From Gammaproteobacteria bacterium (GTDB taxonomy: Bacteria; Pseudomonadota; Gammaproteobacteria; Ga0077554; Ga007554), in contig JAMPIW010000002.1 in NCBI GenBank assembly GCA_040183005.1, positions 310,001 to 374,000 of the forward strand: a stretch of DNA of 64,000 bases, written 5' to 3'. A program made the position numbers and the translations under genes. The notes beneath the pieces were generated by a model, which worked only from the letters and a program-made list of their open reading frames with translations, had not been told where the DNA came from and did no database searches. Below are positions 48,571 to 57,275 of the stretch, in pieces. How positions within the stretch are numbered: position 1 is the stretch's first letter; every line of letters begins with the position of its first letter.

Positions 48571-49512
48571 TCAACCTTCAGCGGGCGGCTTCCGGTTAAC
48601 GCCAAAATAAGATCGGATATTCAACCAATTGTCAGCAAGACCCACACCAGCCAGCGCCACTGCCACAAAAGGCAGTAAAATCGCCATCAAGGTATAAAGG
48701 GCCATCAACCACGCTGGGTTTGCCTTGGCAGCCGCGGCCACGCCATGCGCTACTGCAAGCCCTTGCAACATATACACCCCGGTCAGCACCACCAGCAGGT
48801 CTTTCGCAGCATCACCGATACTGCCCGAAACAAACAGGCCCGCGCCAAGCACAATCAAGGCCGGATAGGCCAGGCGATCCCCCAGGCGAAGAGCGTTATA
48901 TTCACTCCCGAAACCACCTGGATTGTAGAGCAACGCCTGCCACCAGCGCGCGATTACCAGACTGAACAACAGGGTCAACACCTGCGCCCCAGCCAGTATA
49001 CCGGTCATGCGCGACAACACGGCGCCCAGCACCTGCCGTACCTGATCGGCATCGCCCATACCCGCCTGCTGCATCGCAGGGAGCATAACGGCCTCAAACA
49101 TCTTGCCCCACCATGCCGCCGGATCAGGCAGCACCGCATACACGGCGAGAACGATCAACCCACCCAGCAGCGCTGCCGCCTGAAAAGCCAGCGCCAGGGA
49201 AACGGTGGCTCGCAATAGCAGTGCCAGCAGCCACACCGGCAGCCAAATCACCGCTGCAAACACCAGCCCCGGTGCCGGATTCCCCAGTGTCACCAAGGTA
49301 AGCGCCGACACCCCTAGCGCCGCCCCTATAACGACAAAGACGCCTTCCCGCGCGCCAAGACGCAGCGCCACCAAGGCAACCACGGCCCCACTCACAACGG
49401 TCATCAAGGGCTGCGCGAATGGCAACAACAAAGAGAGGATGCCAAACAGCGCCGCTACCAGCATCGCCTGGATACGGCCGCGCATAATAAATGCGGCAAA
49501 TTTTTGCATCAA
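48571..49512 (-). CDS. DUF2232 membrane protein (ribosomal operon)
   Basis: 313 aa with about eight hydrophobic segments (MLVAALFGILSLLLPFAQPL, GAVVALVALRLGAREGVFVV, LVFAAVIWLPVWLLALLLRA, YPALIVLGAGLFVSGSI). DUF2232/YybS-like proteins occur between rpsR and rplI in many gamma- and betaproteobacteria; the function is unknown. The late segment VGLADNWLNIRSYFG precedes a short polar tail. Confidence in the family rests on position and hydropathy. Confidence 0.82.
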   Translation of the reverse strand: MMQKFAAFIMRGRIQAMLVAALFGILSLLLPFAQPLMTVVSGAVVALVALRLGAREGVFVVIGAALGVSALTLVTLGNPAPGLVFAAVIWLPVWLLALLLRATVSLALAFQAAALLGGLIVLAVYAVLPDPAAWWGKMFEAVMLPAMQQAGMGDADQVRQVLGAVLSRMTGILAGAQVLTLLFSLVIARWWQALLYNPGGFGSEYNALRLGDRLAYPALIVLGAGLFVSGSIGDAAKDLLVVLTGVYMLQGLAVAHGVAAAAKANPAWLMALYTLMAILLPFVAVALAGVGLADNWLNIRSYFGVNRKPPAEG

Positions 49513-49626
49513 ACCGCGCTCGCGCTCGTATCAAATCACGCCGACGCCACGAAACCTATCGTCACCAGCACAGCCCCAGGAAATAAAGGCGCAGAGCTTA
49601 ACAAAAACTCCCCGCGCCTTCCGCAA

Positions 49627-49851
49627 TCAATGCGCGTCGCAATAGGGCAGCAATGCCAGATAACGTGCGCGCTTGATGGCGGTGGTCAACTGCCGCTGAT
49701 ATCTGGCACGGGTTCCGGTAATACGGCTCGGCACAATCTTGCCAGTCTCCGTGACGTAGTTCTTCAATACGGCGATATCTTTGTAATCAATTTCTTTGAC
49801 TTTTTCAGCGGTAAAGCGGCAAAACTTTCTGCGACGGAAAAAACGCGACAT
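49627..49851 (-). CDS. rpsR: 30S ribosomal protein S18
   Basis: 74 aa, normal length. [40 protein letters not shown] and [20 protein letters not shown] are the conserved S18 blocks. It binds S6 in the platform of the small subunit and is encoded 48 bp after rpsF. Confidence 0.98.
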   Translation of the reverse strand: MSRFFRRRKFCRFTAEKVKEIDYKDIAVLKNYVTETGKIVPSRITGTRARYQRQLTTAIKRARYLALLPYCDAH

Positions 49852-49899
49852 AAATAATCTCCAGATCTATCGAATCAATTGTGATGCAAGGGTCGCAGC

Positions 49900-50310
49900 T
49901 TACTCTGCCGCCACTGCCAGATCGCCCTCGACTTCTTCGGCGATCTCTTCAACATCCGGCCGGAACTTGACCTCACGATCTTCACGGTCCTCAGTAGATT
50001 TGGCCAAAAGCGATGGCGTGGTGATCGCTTCGCTGCATGAGACAACCAGATTACGCAGCACAGCGTCGTTGAAGCGGAAGGCACTGGTGAGTTCGCTGAT
50101 AGTCTCTGTGCCGCATTCGATATTCATCAGCACATAATGTGCCTTATGGACCTTATTGATCGGGTAAGCCAACTGACGGCGACCCCAGTCTTCAAGGCGA
50201 TGGATTGCCCCACCCTTGGATTCGATAGTCGAGCGATAACGCTCGATCATGGCGGGAACCTGCTCACTCTGGTCTGGATGGACCAGAAACACGATTTCAT
50301 AATGCTTCAT
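49900..50310 (-). CDS. rpsF: 30S ribosomal protein S6
   Basis: 136 aa. Conserved blocks: [40 protein letters not shown] and [20 protein letters not shown]. The C-terminal tail (about 105-136) is long and acidic ([20 protein letters not shown]), like the variable, often glutamylated, tails of S6. First gene of the rpsF-to-alr run. In the 287 bp upstream only an inverted pair GCAAGGAGT / ACTCCTTGC stands out. Confidence 0.97.
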   Translation of the reverse strand: MKHYEIVFLVHPDQSEQVPAMIERYRSTIESKGGAIHRLEDWGRRQLAYPINKVHKAHYVLMNIECGTETISELTSAFRFNDAVLRNLVVSCSEAITTPSLLAKSTEDREDREVKFRPDVEEIAEEVEGDLAVAAE

Positions 50311-50597
50311 TGAATTCTCCTTACGGTTTATAGCAGCCTTCTACGCCTTTGCTATTGAAATGACGCGGGAAGGCAAGGAGTGAAAATTTACATAAACAAA
50401 CAACTACAACCAACTAAGCCGGACATTGTACATTACTCCTTGCAAACCATGCAATTTGTTTAACTCCGCCGCCAGGAAGAGTACACGCAGAAAAAGCTAA
50501 AAAAGCATTGCGTTTCCCATTCCAATGCTTTATATATAACCGAGGTTGGTTAGATCTGACAAACCGCCAAACACACAATGATGGGAGGGTGTAAGTA

Positions 50598-50726
50598 ATG
50601 GTTCAAAATATTGGCATCAACATTCTGATTCCTTTGGCGATATTTGGCTTCCTGATCTTTGGCTCAGGCTTGATCGCAAGCGCCGCTTTCAAGGATATAG
50701 CCGGAAGAAAAGGCAAGAAGGGCTAA
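50598..50726 (+). CDS. 42-aa single-helix membrane peptide
   Basis: A small gene: MVQNIGINILIPLAIFGFLI and FGSGLIASAAFKDIAGRKGK, then KG. One hydrophobic helix (about residues 7-30) precedes a basic tail, typical of small inner-membrane peptides. Strong support: GGGAGG nine bases before the ATG, and an intrinsic terminator 20 bp after the stop. No family recognised. Confidence 0.7.
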   Translation: MVQNIGINILIPLAIFGFLIFGSGLIASAAFKDIAGRKGKKG

Positions 50727-50745
50727 CGCTCGTTACGGCCCTGAA

Positions 50746-50776
50746 TAAAAAAGCCCGGCAATGCCGGGCTTTTTTA
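50746..50776. terminator. Bidirectional intrinsic terminator
   Basis: AAAAAAGCCCGGC and GCCGGGCTTTTTT form a perfect stem with A- and T-runs on both sides. It serves the 42-aa gene (+) and the MFS/spermidine-synthase-like gene (-). Confidence 0.93.
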
Positions 50777-50798
50777 TTTCAGCGATTATCAAGACTTG

Positions 50799-53531
50799 CT
50801 AATTTTGAACTGACAACGAAGGCCGGAGCTTTTTCTGCGCCTGCCCCATCCCAAGGTCATAAATATCACGATCCAGGGGGCTGACCACCTTGAGCCGGGC
50901 ACGATATAAGGCCGCCATTTTACCATCGCCGGCATCCTTCTCCACGCGCCATAAAGCCCGTAAGGCCTCGGCATGATCTGGACGCACCTTCAAAATAGCC
51001 TGCAACGCCTGCCGTTTGTTCATACCGTGATCCAGCGCCTGCGGCAATGTCGCCAGCATTTTGTCGGCCAGATCAAAACCAATCCAGCGATCACGGGGAT
51101 TGGCTTCAAAGGCGAGGCGCATCAGACGCTGCGCTTCGCCCGTATTATCACCCCGTAGAGCGGCGACCCAGCTTCTCACCGCCAAAAAAGAGGCCACATA
51201 GCTGCGCTCGAATTCCTGCATGGCATTAGCCGGCACATTCAAGGCGAGCGCTGCCTGCATCAAGCCAGGCCGCTGCCCCAGCAGCCTAGACAATAACGCA
51301 TCAAGATTAAATGCATCACGGTATCGCGCGCGCGGTAAACGGTATTCGATCTGCGGCGCCCATTCGTCTTGCACCGGACCCACACTCGGCGGAATCGGTC
51401 CCCAGTACCGGCCCAGCCATGTCCATGCGCCCTCCCCGCCCGTCGCGGCGGACTGCCCGGCTTGCGCCAGACGGCCCAAATTTGCGAGCAAGGCGGGCGC
51501 GCCCTGCACAACATCCTTCGGACCTACCAGCGCGACACGGAAACCGTCCATAAAAATGACCGCGCCGGGGAAAACCTGTCGAAAACTGCGGAAAATAATA
51601 TCCAGCGATCCGGCATCAAACTGATTGAGCGCCAGCCACTGCACAAACAACCCATTTTCCGTCAACCTGTCACGGGCGCGCTGAAACTGTTGCACGGATA
51701 ACAAGGCGCTATGCCCAACCAGATCGGGATGAAACAAATCGCCGATAATGACATCGTAATGCCCTGTGTCCCGGCGTAAAAAGCGCCGCGCGTCATCTCG
51801 CGTCACAGCCAGCTTGCCCATCACATTCTGATTCACCGGCGCAAACCACTGCGCCGCCGCTGTAATAGCCCCCTGCGAAAGCTCCACTGCCTTGCGTGAC
51901 AATTGCGGGTACGGCAGCGATCCCGCCGCAGATATCCCCGTGCCCAAGCCAAGAAACAGTACCGAGCGCGGCGCGGGGTGCAGCATCAATGGCAGACGGG
52001 CCTGATTTTGCTGCGCCTCGACAGCAGCGGGATCGGAAGATGCGTCCATACGTTGCAAATCGGCCAGCAACAAACGCTGATCGTCGATCCGCTCCACAAC
52101 GTGCGTAATGGATATGGCGTCTTCATGCACATAAACATCCTGGCTGCCCGCCTGAGTCACGGGCAGCAGCGCACTCACCGCAGGCAGTTCATACACCCTG
52201 CCCACCCCCGCCAGCACCACTACGCCAAGCATAGCCAGCCAGGGCCAGCGTCCATCAGCCCACGCCATGCCGCACGCGAACAATGCAACTGCCGCCACGC
52301 ACAGAGTGGCCATGGTTCCCAGCCAGGGTATGAGCACGAATCCCGCCAGCACCGCACCCAACGCCGCACCGAGCGAATTGACGCCATACAGCCACGACCC
52401 CGTGCCATGCTGATCCCCCAGCCGGCTATTGAGCAATGGCAACCACGCGCCGAGTATAAACGTCACCGGCAAGGTCAGCGCGGCGACAGCCAGGCCTTGC
52501 CACCACAATGCACCCGCGAGGGATGAAAAATGTGCTTGTTCGACCCATCCCGCCAACTTCGGCACCAGCCACAGACCCAGCAGGCTAAAACTGCCCCCTA
52601 GCAATGGCAGAACGGCAAACCAGCGCACACCGCGCATGTGCCGTGCCGCCAGACTACCCAGACCAATACCCACCAGGAACACTGCCAACAGTACTGCCAG
52701 CACATACTCGGTACGCAGCAGGATCATGCCGAACAGACGCGTCCAACCCACCTGCAGCATCAATGCCGCCGCGCCCACACCAGCATAGGCAGCAAGCGAC
52801 ACGAAAGATAACCGCGCAACGCCTCCCTCTGGGTTTTCCTTCGCGGTCGCGGCATTCGTCAGTGGCGTAAAGGACAGAAAAAATGCCGCTATGCCCACAC
52901 ACAAGCCGATGCCAGCAACCACCTGCACCGCGCTAGACCATCCCAGCCATGGCAACAGCAGCAAGGGCAATAACGCTCCCACCGCGCCACCCACAGCATT
53001 GAAGCCATAGATCTTGCCTAATGAGACGCTGGGTGATGCGGCGCCGCCCGCAAGCACCCTCAGCACCAGAGGGAATCCCGCCCCCATCGCCAGCGCCGGG
53101 ATAAAGAGCAACACCAATGCAGTCAGGGATTGCAATACATACCAGGCCGTGAGGCTCGCCTGCGCAGCGTACACACCCAGCCAGCCATCGAACATCTGCT
53201 GCATCCACGGCATGCACAAGGCATAGAGAGCAATCCCAACCTCCAGCGCGGCAAAAGCCACCAGCGGCGCCCGTATGTTGCGTGCAAACCTCACTCCCAG
53301 CAAACTGCCCAGACCAAGGCCAGCCATGAAGGTGGCAACCGTCACCACCACACCGAAAATGCTGACGCCAAACTGCAAGCCCAACATGCGAGCCCACAAG
53401 ACTTCATAGGCAAGACTGGTAAGGCCAGAGACAAAATAGAGCAGGATCAGCACCCAAACCCAAAGACGGGGGACACTGGCTTGTGGAGAGAAACCGCTCA
53501 ATTCGGGATTGAGCGCCTGATCAACTTGCAT
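50799..53531 (-). CDS. Fused MFS-like membrane domain and spermidine-synthase-like domain
   Basis: 910 aa. Residues ~20-470 form many membrane helices (LTSLAYEVLWARMLGLQFGV is the typical opening; FVLIPWLGTMATLCVAAVAL near the end). A spermidine-synthase-type SAM/dcSAM-binding fold follows at ~510-700: RSVLFLGLGTGISAAGSLPY, AVTRDDARRFLRRD, YDVIIGDLFHPD, LTENGLFVQWLAL. A helical, TPR-like C-terminus ends it (NTGEAQRLMRLAFEANPRDR, ILKVRPDHAEALRALWRVEK). Such fusions are widespread and of unknown function; true aminopropyl transfer is doubtful. It follows the HCO cluster but has its own terminator. Confidence 0.85.
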   Translation of the reverse strand: MQVDQALNPELSGFSPQASVPRLWVWVLILLYFVSGLTSLAYEVLWARMLGLQFGVSIFGVVVTVATFMAGLGLGSLLGVRFARNIRAPLVAFAALEVGIALYALCMPWMQQMFDGWLGVYAAQASLTAWYVLQSLTALVLLFIPALAMGAGFPLVLRVLAGGAASPSVSLGKIYGFNAVGGAVGALLPLLLLPWLGWSSAVQVVAGIGLCVGIAAFFLSFTPLTNAATAKENPEGGVARLSFVSLAAYAGVGAAALMLQVGWTRLFGMILLRTEYVLAVLLAVFLVGIGLGSLAARHMRGVRWFAVLPLLGGSFSLLGLWLVPKLAGWVEQAHFSSLAGALWWQGLAVAALTLPVTFILGAWLPLLNSRLGDQHGTGSWLYGVNSLGAALGAVLAGFVLIPWLGTMATLCVAAVALFACGMAWADGRWPWLAMLGVVVLAGVGRVYELPAVSALLPVTQAGSQDVYVHEDAISITHVVERIDDQRLLLADLQRMDASSDPAAVEAQQNQARLPLMLHPAPRSVLFLGLGTGISAAGSLPYPQLSRKAVELSQGAITAAAQWFAPVNQNVMGKLAVTRDDARRFLRRDTGHYDVIIGDLFHPDLVGHSALLSVQQFQRARDRLTENGLFVQWLALNQFDAGSLDIIFRSFRQVFPGAVIFMDGFRVALVGPKDVVQGAPALLANLGRLAQAGQSAATGGEGAWTWLGRYWGPIPPSVGPVQDEWAPQIEYRLPRARYRDAFNLDALLSRLLGQRPGLMQAALALNVPANAMQEFERSYVASFLAVRSWVAALRGDNTGEAQRLMRLAFEANPRDRWIGFDLADKMLATLPQALDHGMNKRQALQAILKVRPDHAEALRALWRVEKDAGDGKMAALYRARLKVVSPLDRDIYDLGMGQAQKKLRPSLSVQN

Positions 53532-53561
53532 GAGGTTTTTTTAAATTAAGCAAAAAGCGCT

Positions 53562-53942
53562 TCAGAAAGGAAAGAACCAGACAATTGCGGTAACAGCATG
53601 GGCAATCGCCAGAAAGACGCTGAATCCCGCAAATACCATATGCGCAACAAAAACTTGCTTGCCAAACACGGCCATTGCGATACCAAACGCGGCAGCGCCA
53701 ATAATGCCAATCAGCAGCAGGATACCCATGACAAATAAAATCTGGTGCTTCTTTTTGTCAGCAATCAAAACATCTTTGCCGACAGTTTGCTCCTTGTTGA
53801 CAAAGGATTGCATCACCTCGTGACTTTCATTTGCATTTGCACTGACCGGCGGCGAGGCCAGCACACCCGTAAAAATCGCCACAAGGAATAAAACCAACCA
53901 GCTTTTACTGGCACTCATCATGCGGCAACTTGCTGCTGTCAT
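53562..53942 (-). CDS. Small membrane protein with signal peptide, unknown
   Basis: 126 aa from the ATG at 53942, which has GGAG eight bases upstream; the longer frame to 54005 would run through the terminator at 53965 and is rejected. The N-terminus has a signal peptide (WLVLFLVAIFTGVLASPPVS, cut near ANA). After a polar stretch come three helices: QILFVMGILLLIGIIGAAAF, GIAMAVFGKQVFVAHMVFAG and FLAIAHAVTAIVWFFPF. Several His are in or near membrane segments, so heme or metal binding is possible but unproven. It lies just outside the HCO units and may be functionally linked. Confidence 0.72.
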   Translation of the reverse strand: MTAASCRMMSASKSWLVLFLVAIFTGVLASPPVSANANESHEVMQSFVNKEQTVGKDVLIADKKKHQILFVMGILLLIGIIGAAAFGIAMAVFGKQVFVAHMVFAGFSVFLAIAHAVTAIVWFFPF

Positions 53943-53964
53943 GCTTCCAACTCCGGCACATATT

Positions 53965-53986
53965 AAAAAGCCCCGTACGGGGCTTT
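53965..53986 (-). terminator. Intrinsic terminator of the second HCO unit
   Basis: AAAGCCCCGTACGGGGCTTT on the minus strand, continued by TT: a perfect short stem and T-run, 34 bp after the 79-aa gene. It separates the unit from the 126-aa gene. Confidence 0.88.
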
Positions 53987-54020
53987 GGTCAACGATGACT
54001 TTCATCTTGGAACAAACCTG

Positions 54021-54260
54021 CTACGCCTCCTCTGGCTCCTTGGCTACCTCAGCCCCCTCCGCACGCTTACGCATGGCAAAATACCAATAAAGGATCGCAA
54101 TAATAATGATGGGACCCAACACCATGGGCAACAGAAACAGAAAAATGAACCAAGGGGTATCAATCGTAACATGCAAATAGCGGTAGCTATCTAATGCCAG
54201 GGCAGAATCTGACAACACCAGCAGCGAAAAAGCGCCCATTAAACCAACATATTTTTTCAT
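54021..54260 (-). CDS. 79-aa membrane protein, last gene of the HCO unit
   Basis: Signal peptide or first helix (VGLMGAFSLLVLSDSALA), a periplasmic segment (LDSYRYLHVTIDTPW), then a long helix (FIFLFLLPMVLGPIIIIAIL) and a charged cytoplasmic tail. The layout (Sec signal, short exposed loop, one helix) is like small accessory subunits of respiratory complexes. No family recognised. It lies 15 bp after the SUMF1-type gene. Confidence 0.75.
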   Translation of the reverse strand: MKKYVGLMGAFSLLVLSDSALALDSYRYLHVTIDTPWFIFLFLLPMVLGPIIIIAILYWYFAMRKRAEGAEVAKEPEEA

Positions 54261-54275
54261 AAGTACCGCCTCATA

Positions 54276-55340
54276 TCAGGAGGAGCCAGCGTCTTTAGCG
54301 CAACGAAACCCAAAAAAATCGGACGCAGCATAAGGCCAGGAAAAATTCCGGTGATATGTCGAGGTGGAAAATGGATCGCTCTTCCAAGAGCCGCCGCGCA
54401 GAACCTTGTAGCGTTTTTCTGTGGGCACCAAATCGACAACTTTCAGCGACCTGTCCGCCGCCGAATTTATTTGAGCAACCTTGGCCTTAAAAACATCCTC
54501 CGGCGCATCACTGCCCGCATACGGCAGCAGATCATTTTCAACCCACTGACTGACATTGCCCGCCATACCAAGCACCCCATAGGGACTTGCTCCTGAAGGA
54601 TAAGCTGTTACGGGCGTGGTTGAGCCTACTGAATAATAGGTATTCAATCGCGTCGGGTCCATTTTATCCCCCCATGGCCAGCGCCGTCCATCCACGCCGC
54701 GCGCTGCCTTCTCCCACTCCGCTTCAGTGGGCAAGCGTTTCCCCGCCCATTTTGCGTAACTCACCGCATCAAACCACGACACCATCGTCACAGGATGCAG
54801 CTCGGTGCCCTCGGGAATCCTGCCCTTACGCCAATTCAGAGGCGGCCGATGACCCGCCGCCACAAAACGCGCATATTGGGCGTTGGTTACCGGGTATTTG
54901 TCAATCAGATAGGTTTTTAATACAACGCGATGCTGCGGACGGTTTTGCATATCATCACGCTCACGATCCGTCCCCATCGCAAATTCACCAGCGGGGATCG
55001 ACAGCATCGAATCCACTTCACGCCACTGTTCAGGCGTCAGCAGCGCCTCCACCTCGGCTAGCGTGTAAGCTGCCGCCACAGGCCCCGCTTTCGCTTTGTT
55101 CTTGTTAAGGGTTATATCCTCACCTGCTGCCCGGATCTTGCTATGCATCTCCTTGAGATCGTAAGAGGCTTTACTGCGCATATCCGCCATGCGGTTGGAG
55201 CCGAGCTTCACTACATGCAAAGTTGCAAAGATCATGGTCAAGGCAACACATGAAACCAAAGTCGCCGCAATATACCGTTTGCGTATAGCAATCTGCACTG
55301 GTGTAGCAACTCGCCCACCACGTATCCCACCCGACCTCAC
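54276..55340 (-). CDS. Membrane-anchored SUMF1-fold protein in the HCO cluster
   Basis: 354 aa. An N-terminal helix (YIAATLVSCVALTMIFATLH, ~23-42) anchors it, a charged linker follows, then a SUMF1/formylglycine-generating-enzyme fold (~115-354): MLSIPAGEFAMGTDRERDD, KYPVTNAQYARFVAAG, MVSWFDAVSYAKWAGKRLPT, EAEWEKAARG, GMAGNVSQWVEND, VLRGGSWKSDPFSTST, FFGFRCAKDA. The two cysteines that bind copper in active FGEs, expected after RGGS, are absent, so formylglycine formation is unlikely. Related non-catalytic SUMF1 proteins include NirV beside copper nitrite reductases. It overlaps the 174-aa gene by 4 bp. Role in complex assembly is an inference. Confidence 0.88.
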   Translation of the reverse strand: MRSGGIRGGRVATPVQIAIRKRYIAATLVSCVALTMIFATLHVVKLGSNRMADMRSKASYDLKEMHSKIRAAGEDITLNKNKAKAGPVAAAYTLAEVEALLTPEQWREVDSMLSIPAGEFAMGTDRERDDMQNRPQHRVVLKTYLIDKYPVTNAQYARFVAAGHRPPLNWRKGRIPEGTELHPVTMVSWFDAVSYAKWAGKRLPTEAEWEKAARGVDGRRWPWGDKMDPTRLNTYYSVGSTTPVTAYPSGASPYGVLGMAGNVSQWVENDLLPYAGSDAPEDVFKAKVAQINSAADRSLKVVDLVPTEKRYKVLRGGSWKSDPFSTSTYHRNFSWPYAASDFFGFRCAKDAGSS

Positions 55341-55861
55341 TTGTCTACTCCAGACGGGACACCATCGGTAACTGGCAAGCTCTCAGGAACCAACTCGTCG
55401 CCGCCTGCTTTTTTGTAAATCCTGTAGCGCAAATGCCTGGGGGTACGCCCATAGGTCTTCTTTATAATAACCTCACCCACCAATCCACCGAGACCAGCGA
55501 ACTCCATGGCAATTAGAACAACCAACGCCCAGTAGACAACAGGAAGCAGCCTGGCACCCTCCGGCATCACGGCGCCACCGTAAAATGCGTCCAGATACTT
55601 ATACCCCTGCACAATAAAAGGCACAAAAAATGCCAATAGCTTACCCCCAAACCCATAAATCAGCGCAACGGGGAGCCCGGCAACAAACGGTATAAAAAAG
55701 AGGGTGATAGCCCAATCATAGGTGAAGTAATCAATTCCGAAAAATAAATGCAACTGGACACCTGTCCAACTATCACCAATAACATTAATTAAAACTCCCA
55801 CCGTTACGGCAGCAGCCGCGACTAGAACATCAAGAAGTCTAATTTTTATTTTCCCGTTCAT
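55337..55861 (-). CDS. Polytopic membrane protein of the HCO cluster, unknown
   Basis: 174 aa with about four helices: LLDVLVAAAAVTVGVLINVI, WAITLFFIPFVAGLPVALIY, LLAFFVPFIVQGYKYL, LPVVYWALVVLIAMEFAGLG. A cytoplasmic basic patch (KKTYGRTPRHLRYRIYKKAG) and a polar tail follow. A His at VQLHLFFGIDYFTYDW lies at the membrane edge. It overlaps both neighbours by 4 bp, so it is coupled to the cytochrome c and SUMF1 genes. No family recognised. Confidence 0.75.
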   Translation of the reverse strand: MNGKIKIRLLDVLVAAAAVTVGVLINVIGDSWTGVQLHLFFGIDYFTYDWAITLFFIPFVAGLPVALIYGFGGKLLAFFVPFIVQGYKYLDAFYGGAVMPEGARLLPVVYWALVVLIAMEFAGLGGLVGEVIIKKTYGRTPRHLRYRIYKKAGGDELVPESLPVTDGVPSGVDK

Positions 55862-56367
55862 TGGGGCGTTTTACCTGCTGCGAGATAAGGTTTGCCTGTC
55901 AGCTTTTCAAACTCTGCCTTTTTAGTCTCTTCCAAATACCAGTCCTGCACCTTAAGGCTAGCCATATAAGAAGCGAGGACTTTACGCTCATCCTCGGAAA
56001 GATGCGCATAAGAAGGCATTTTATACATCTTCTTCAATCGCGTAGGCAGAATCACCTGAGGATTCTCGGCAGAGAAATACGTATAAAACCACTGTTCATC
56101 ACGCAATGAACCAATGCCATCCAATGCCGGGGCCGGCACATTAGCACTCATATCACGCACGCTCCACAACGAGTGGCAGTTTTTACATTCAAGGCGGCGA
56201 TAAAGATCGGAACCTGCAACCTCCAACTTGGAAGACGCCGCTGAATAAAAGGGGATGCCACGATCCACCTCTTTTTTTTCGGTACTCAATTGCCATATTT
56301 TATGGCCCACCAGCACCACAGACAATACAGCAATAACGGCAAGAATGCCTTTCTCGCCTTTACGCAT
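55858..56367 (-). CDS. Membrane-anchored monoheme cytochrome c
   Basis: 169 aa. N-terminal helix (GILAVIAVLSVVLVGHKIWQ) anchors the protein with the C-terminal domain in the periplasm. Heme c motif CKNCH at ~61-65 (LECKNCHSLWSV); the likely Met ligand is in KKMYKMPSYAHL. A typical class I c-type fold end follows: DERKVLASYMASLKV. It probably delivers electrons to the CcoN/CcoO-like core, taking the place of the missing diheme CcoP. It overlaps the 174-aa gene by 4 bp. Confidence 0.88.
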   Translation of the reverse strand: MRKGEKGILAVIAVLSVVLVGHKIWQLSTEKKEVDRGIPFYSAASSKLEVAGSDLYRRLECKNCHSLWSVRDMSANVPAPALDGIGSLRDEQWFYTYFSAENPQVILPTRLKKMYKMPSYAHLSEDERKVLASYMASLKVQDWYLEETKKAEFEKLTGKPYLAAGKTPQ

Positions 56368-56375
56368 TTGAATTC

Positions 56376-56636
56376 CTACTTGTTTTTCTTTGCCAGGTTC
56401 TCTTCCCGACGCTGCATCTGCTGCTTCATCACTTCCTGGCTTTTCGCGAAATCCTCGGGTGACATCTTGTTCTTATCCTTCTCATCGAAGATAACGTATT
56501 TAATGTCTTCATCAAACTGCTCGTTCTTGGCCGCCCACCACATAAAATAACCAGCCACAATCAAAATCATTGCCGCAGCGACAAGCCAAACATATATGGT
56601 CCAACCATCAGGTAAAGATTGCAGATATTCAGTCAT
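56376..56636 (-). CDS. CcoS-like small membrane protein
   Basis: 86 aa. One helix (IYVWLVAAAMILIVAGYFMW) is followed by WWAAKNEQFDEDIKYVIFDE, which resembles the CcoS pattern (W-x-x-x-x-G/N-Q-F-D-D...). CcoS is needed for heme and Cu loading of cbb3 oxidases. A Lys/Glu-rich tail (KQQMQRREENLAKKNK) is extra. It supports a cbb3-type relationship for the cluster; assignment is by motif only. Confidence 0.65.
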   Translation of the reverse strand: MTEYLQSLPDGWTIYVWLVAAAMILIVAGYFMWWAAKNEQFDEDIKYVIFDEKDKNKMSPEDFAKSQEVMKQQMQRREENLAKKNK

Positions 56637-56645
56637 GTCTTTCTC

Positions 56646-56993
56646 CTAGAAGAGGTAACCTTCGATCATTTGCGTCCAACCAAAAATCACCCCAATAATA
56701 ATGCCCATAATGAGGGCGCCGAACATCACCTTTTCCCCGGTTTTCAATACACGCTTGCTTTTTTTCATGTAAATGAAAATCATGAAGGAAAACAATATAA
56801 CCTGCATGATTAAAAAAACGAAAATGGCAATACTGTAACGATGGCTATTCAACCCTTCAATGGTCAGATCCAGGCCAAAAAGAGCGCTGGGGCCTTCTTG
56901 CACCTTTACTAGCATCGCTCCAGAATATTCCCCGAACCGGGCATTTGCAAGAAGAGTTGAAAAGAGAGACTGAAACTCATTCCACATATTCAT
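56646..56993 (-). CDS. 115-aa membrane protein of the HCO cluster, unknown
   Basis: Start taken at the ATG at 56993 (MNMWNEFQSLFSTLL), about 13 bases after AGG; an ATG two codons on is possible, and the open frame to 57068 adds a non-typical basic leader. Two helices: SIAIFVFLIMQVILFSFMIF and VMFGALIMGIIIGVIFGWTQ, between basic loops. An N-terminal amphipathic stretch contains EYSGAMLVKVQEGP. It is the first gene of the second transcription unit. Family not recognised. Confidence 0.7.
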   Translation of the reverse strand: MNMWNEFQSLFSTLLANARFGEYSGAMLVKVQEGPSALFGLDLTIEGLNSHRYSIAIFVFLIMQVILFSFMIFIYMKKSKRVLKTGEKVMFGALIMGIIIGVIFGWTQMIEGYLF

Positions 56994-57157
56994 AATTAAA
57001 TACTTACCTAACACACCGTATCGCCGCATGATAAGAATGGGCATTATCCAATGCGCCCGCCTCGTCACTCAAGCCCATCGTCACTCTATCCACGGGCCAA
57101 AGATCAACCCTATGCCAAGTTGGACAGAAGCTGGCAATGATGGTTCGTTTTTTTGAG

Positions 57158-57169
57158 AGTTGTACAACT
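57158..57169. promoter_or_regulatory. 12-bp palindrome between the two HCO units
   Basis: AGTTGTACAACT is a perfect palindrome, about 165 bp above the 115-aa gene and 29 bp past the terminator of the upstream unit. It could be an operator for the second unit. No regulator can be named. Confidence 0.35.
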
Positions 57170-57197
57170 TTACCTGACCACCAGAAGTGCAGGCCAA

Positions 57198-57233
57198 TAA
57201 AAAAGATGCCGCCCTTTATCAGAGCGGCATCTT
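57198..57233 (-). terminator. Intrinsic terminator of the first HCO unit
   Basis: On the minus strand AAGATGCCGC and GCGGCATCTT form a perfect 10-bp stem followed by TTTT. It lies 43 bp after the 50-aa gene, so the cluster is two transcription units. Confidence 0.92.
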
Positions 57234-57275
57234 AGCAGGATATTACATTACCCACCGGGTAGGTAGGTATAAAGA

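Noticed and set aside
53965-54005. The longer start (54005) for the 126-aa membrane protein.
   Set aside because: It would place an intrinsic terminator in coding sequence; the ATG at 53942 has GGAG and leads straight into a signal peptide.
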